From the NCBI RefSeq assembly GCF_007570835.1, contig NZ_SUNC01000003.1, positions 434,001 through 498,000 on the forward strand: a stretch of 64,000 bases of DNA, in the 5' to 3' direction. The notes beneath the pieces were generated by a model. The model ran no database searches. It saw nothing but the letters and a program-made list of their open reading frames with translations, and had not been told where the DNA came from. Shown one piece after another: positions 61,382-64,000 of the stretch; the first letter of the stretch is position 1, and each line of letters starts with the position of its first letter. The stretch is from Croceicoccus sediminis (lineage in GTDB: Bacteria > Pseudomonadota > Alphaproteobacteria > Sphingomonadales > Sphingomonadaceae). A program made the position numbers and the translations under genes.

Positions 61382-62623
61382 TTACGGCAGCACGCCGATC
61401 GTGTCGGGATTGCCGTCCTTGTCGCCCTTGATCAGTCCGCCGTCTCCGACATTGCCGTTCCCCGTCGTGGCCAGAATGCCCGACAGGTGCGGCGCAGCCA
61501 TCGACGTGCCGTCCTTTTTCGCCGTGCCGCCACCAATGGCGAGCGACACGATCCCCACGCCCGGCTCTGCGTAATCTACGGACAGGCCGTAGTTCGAGAA
61601 CGATGCCATCCGGTCCCGCTTGTCTATCGCAGATACGGTGTAGAGCATCGAGGCGTTCTGATTGGCAGGCGAGACCGCGCTCGCATCGACGTCGATGGAA
61701 TCGTTGCCTGCCGCTACGACGACATAAACACCGCTGTTCGCAAGGTTCAGCACCGCCGCATTCAGAATGGTCGAGCCGGGATCGGCGCTGAGGCTCATGT
61801 TGACCACGTCACCGATGCCGGCTTTGGCCGCGATGTAATCGAGCCCGTCTAGAACCACGGCATCCGGAGCCACACCGACGGAATCGAGCACCCTGACCGA
61901 GACCAGCTGCACCCCCGGTGCAACGCCGACGACATCGATACCATTCTGCTTCGCCCCGATGGTTCCAGCCACGTGCGTCCCGTGGCCGTTGTAATCGTCC
62001 GGCACGTTGAACGGGCCGGAGGCGAGACCGCCCAGGGTATCGCTGGTCAGGAAAGACGTGCTGAGACCGCCATTGGCGGTACTCGGCGAAACAGTCAGAT
62101 CGGGGTTGTCCATATCGATGCCGGTATCCAGCACCCAGACGGTGGCGCTGCTGGCCGTCCCGACGCCGACTTTCGCCACGCCCCATGGCACGGTTTCGGA
62201 CGAGCCGCCCTTGTCGGGCTTGCCCCCGCCACCGCCACCGCCACCGCCACCGCCGTCACCTCCGCCGGGCCTTCCGGGATTGAAACGCGCCGTGGTCTGG
62301 CTTTCGCCTTCGGGAAGGCCGACCCAGCGCGCCGCGACGCAGGACGACACCTGCGCCCGGTTCATCACCATGCGATCCTTGCCTGCCGCCGATGCGCGCA
62401 GGGCAAAGCCGCTGAACAGGCGCGAATAGACATGCGTGACGCGCCCGCCCGCTTCCCTTGCGGCAGCGGCGGCCTGCGATTGAAGGCCGGTAGTGCCGGA
62501 CTTGAAGGTGCAGATGTAGAGACCGGCGACGATGTCGCCGACTTGCGGTTTCGCCAGCGCCGGGCCGGATAGCAGCGCGGCGGACGCGGCAATGCCGAGT
62601 GACAGGACCTTAAGACGTTTCAT
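61382..62623 (-). CDS. Secreted subtilisin-like (S8) serine protease
   Basis: A 413-residue pre-pro-protease. The signal peptide is about 1-24 (ending PALAK). An inhibitor-like prodomain (about 28-115) is followed by a Gly tract (about 120-134) that separates it from the catalytic domain. The triad is Asp166 (VLDTGIDMD), His214 (NGHGTHVAG) and Ser374 (DGTSMAAPH), with the oxyanion Asn in AAGNDS. Start ATG 62623 has GGGGGG 8 bases upstream. The protease is convergent with YqaE, and the window also encodes a possible inhibitor (I78 type, 45413-45712). Confidence 0.93.
   Translation of the reverse strand: MKRLKVLSLGIAASAALLSGPALAKPQVGDIVAGLYICTFKSGTTGLQSQAAAAAREAGGRVTHVYSRLFSGFALRASAAGKDRMVMNRAQVSSCVAARWVGLPEGESQTTARFNPGRPGGGDGGGGGGGGGGGKPDKGGSSETVPWGVAKVGVGTASSATVWVLDTGIDMDNPDLTVSPSTANGGLSTSFLTSDTLGGLASGPFNVPDDYNGHGTHVAGTIGAKQNGIDVVGVAPGVQLVSVRVLDSVGVAPDAVVLDGLDYIAAKAGIGDVVNMSLSADPGSTILNAAVLNLANSGVYVVVAAGNDSIDVDASAVSPANQNASMLYTVSAIDKRDRMASFSNYGLSVDYAEPGVGIVSLAIGGGTAKKDGTSMAAPHLSGILATTGNGNVGDGGLIKGDKDGNPDTIGVLP
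62229..62255. repeat. Short tandem CCACCG repeat encoding polyglycine
   Basis: About four and a half copies of a 6-base unit (CCACCG read on the given strand) lie inside the protease gene and encode the Gly tract between prodomain and catalytic domain. The unit is two codons, so changes in copy number keep the frame but alter linker length. Confidence 0.75.
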
Positions 62624-62729
62624 GCGATTTCCCCCCGGAAACGCGGGGCGCGTCGGCCCCGCGAGTCGGAAAGATACGCCCCTTGGCGCGAAACGTTGAA
62701 TCGCCGCGCCGTCGGCCCGGCGTTGCGGG

Positions 62730-64000
62730 TCAGCCGGCCACTTCGGCCGCCGCCAGCACGGCAAGCGTCAGGACGTCGGGCGCGATCGCGGTCATCGGGG
62801 CGATCTGGACCGGCTTTTCCATGCCGATCAGCATCGGGCCGATCGTCGTCGCCCCGGCCAGTTCGCGCAGCAGCTTTGCCGACAGGTTCGCCGACTGCAG
62901 GCCCGGCATGACCAGCACGTTGGCCGGCGCGGACAGGCGGCTGAAGGGATAAAGCTTCATCACCGTGGGGTTCAGCGCGGCATCGGGGGCCATTTCGCCT
63001 TCGTATTCGAAGTCCACGCCCTCGGCATCGAGGATGTGCACAGCCTCTCGGATGTTTTCCAGCCAGCGGCCCGGCGGGTTGCCGAAGGTCGAATAGGACA
63101 GGAACGCGACGCGCGGTTCGTGGCCCAGCCGCTGGGCGACCTTGGCGGTTTCCTTCGCGATGTGGGCCAGCATCTTGGAATCGGGCCGTTCGTTGATCGT
63201 CGTGTCGGCAAGGAACACGGTGTAGTTCTTGCCCACCATCAGGTGGATGCCGAAGGGCACTTCGTCCTTCTTCTGGTCGAGGACGAGGCCGACTTCCTTG
63301 ATGGTCTGCGCGAACGGGCGCGTCAGGCCGGAAATCATCGCGTCACCCTTGTCCAGCGCCAGCAGCAGCGAGGAAAAGACGTTGCGGTCCTGGTTGACCA
63401 TGCGGCGCACGTCGCGTTCCGTCGCGCCGCGACGCTTCAGCCGCTCGTAGAGGTAATCGACCATCTCGGGGATGTATTCGCTCTGGGCCGAGTTCTGGAT
63501 CTCGTAGCTTTCGATGTCCTCGACGCCGAGTTCCTTCAGCCGCTGCTTCACCTTCTCGGTGCGGCCGACAAGGATCGGCTCGCCATAGCCGAAGTCGCGG
63601 AACTGGATCGCCGCGCGCAGCACGACTTCCTCTTCCGCTTCGGCGAAGACGACCCGCTTCGGATTTGCCTTGGCGCGTTCGTAAACGCTGGTCAGGGCCG
63701 AAGTCGTGGGATTGAGGCGGGCCTTCAGCCGGTGGCGATATTCGTCGAAGTCCGCGATCGGGGCCTTGGCGACACCCGAATCCATCGCCGCCTTGGCAAC
63801 GGCGGAGGACACGACTTCCATCAGGCGAGGATCGAAAGGCGCAGGGATGATGTAGTCGCGCCCGAACTGGTGGTTCACACCATAGGCAGCCGCCACTTCC
63901 TCGGGCACGCGTTCACGCGCCAGTTCGGCGATGGCGCGGGCGGCGGCGATCTTCATTTCCTCGTTGATAGCAGTGGCCTGGACGTCCAGCGCGCCGCGGA
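62730..64000 (-). CDS. maeB: NADP-dependent malic enzyme with phosphotransacetylase-like domain, partial
   Basis: The C-terminal 422 residues of a large malic enzyme; the N-terminal malic domain lies beyond the right edge, where the frame is still open (RGALDVQATAINEEMK). The visible part begins in the C-terminal malic region (NHQFGRDYIIPAPFDPRLME), then holds the phosphotransacetylase-like domain (about residues 100 to the end of the visible part), which in MaeB proteins is regulatory rather than catalytic and binds acetyl-CoA. Full length would be about 750-770 residues. It makes pyruvate and NADPH from malate. Confidence 0.93.
   Translation of the reverse strand, partial: RGALDVQATAINEEMKIAAARAIAELARERVPEEVAAAYGVNHQFGRDYIIPAPFDPRLMEVVSSAVAKAAMDSGVAKAPIADFDEYRHRLKARLNPTTSALTSVYERAKANPKRVVFAEAEEEVVLRAAIQFRDFGYGEPILVGRTEKVKQRLKELGVEDIESYEIQNSAQSEYIPEMVDYLYERLKRRGATERDVRRMVNQDRNVFSSLLLALDKGDAMISGLTRPFAQTIKEVGLVLDQKKDEVPFGIHLMVGKNYTVFLADTTINERPDSKMLAHIAKETAKVAQRLGHEPRVAFLSYSTFGNPPGRWLENIREAVHILDAEGVDFEYEGEMAPDAALNPTVMKLYPFSRLSAPANVLVMPGLQSANLSAKLLRELAGATTIGPMLIGMEKPVQIAPMTAIAPDVLTLAVLAAAEVAG

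Overview
The window is typical chromosomal DNA of a high-GC alphaproteobacterium, most likely of the order Sphingomonadales (Erythrobacter, Croceicoccus or Novosphingobium-like). This rests on the gene families present (a TonB receptor with AraC control, the three-gene cytochrome bc1 set, DUF3297, a PaoABC-type molybdenum enzyme), on a perfect CtrA-type box at 14349-14363, and on the codon use; it is an inference, not a database match. No prophage, insertion sequence, integrase or CRISPR array is visible. Genes are densely packed and many are joined by ATGA or TGATG stop-start overlaps.

Layout. 1-3054: an RND efflux pump (cut by the left edge) and its adaptor, divergent from a TetR regulator across a perfect inverted repeat. 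3078-3151: tRNA-Gly(TCC). 3309-6645: a small monooxygenase-like gene, a bidirectional terminator, and the bc1 operon with a recognisable promoter. 6654-17463: housekeeping genes (MidA-like methyltransferase, lgt, glnD, an OmpA-like protein, gltX, nadE) together with small lipoprotein, zinc-ribbon and PilZ genes. 17648-25927: a five-gene acetate/solute uptake and signalling locus (cNMP/CBS/DUF294 protein, 3'-5' exonuclease, DUF4212, sodium:solute symporter, symporter-fused hybrid histidine kinase).

25933-38567 is the most accessory-looking part. A GMC dehydrogenase with a Tat-signal small subunit, a TonB receptor and an aldehyde dehydrogenase lie divergent from an AraC regulator. Next to them is a second chain encoding an MFS transporter, an opine-dehydrogenase-fold protein, a 3-hydroxyacyl-CoA-dehydrogenase-fold protein, a FAD-linked 2-hydroxyacid-type oxidase and a monohaem cytochrome c. 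Together these look like uptake, periplasmic alcohol oxidation, aldehyde oxidation and further acid oxidation of one unidentified substrate, with electrons passed to the respiratory chain.

38864-47787 holds a HI0933-family flavoprotein, der, and a full set for the lower valine pathway (acyl-CoA dehydrogenase, enoyl-CoA hydratase, 3-hydroxyisobutyryl-CoA hydrolase, mmsB, mmsA). Two small secreted lipoproteins, one an I78-type peptidase inhibitor, sit inside this set, and a divergent LysR regulator flanks it. 48845-57746 carries DUF3297, tRNA-Val(CAC), a PaoABC-type molybdenum hydroxylase with a MobA/MocA-like gene and, 3 kb further on, XdhC; DUF898, M48 and enoyl-CoA hydratase genes lie between. 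57766-64000 has nth, dapB, a class III sirtuin, an SRPBCC protein, a locally AT-richer stretch with very small membrane-protein genes (including a Pmp3/YqaE homologue), a secreted subtilisin-like protease with a glycine repeat, and a malic enzyme cut by the right edge.
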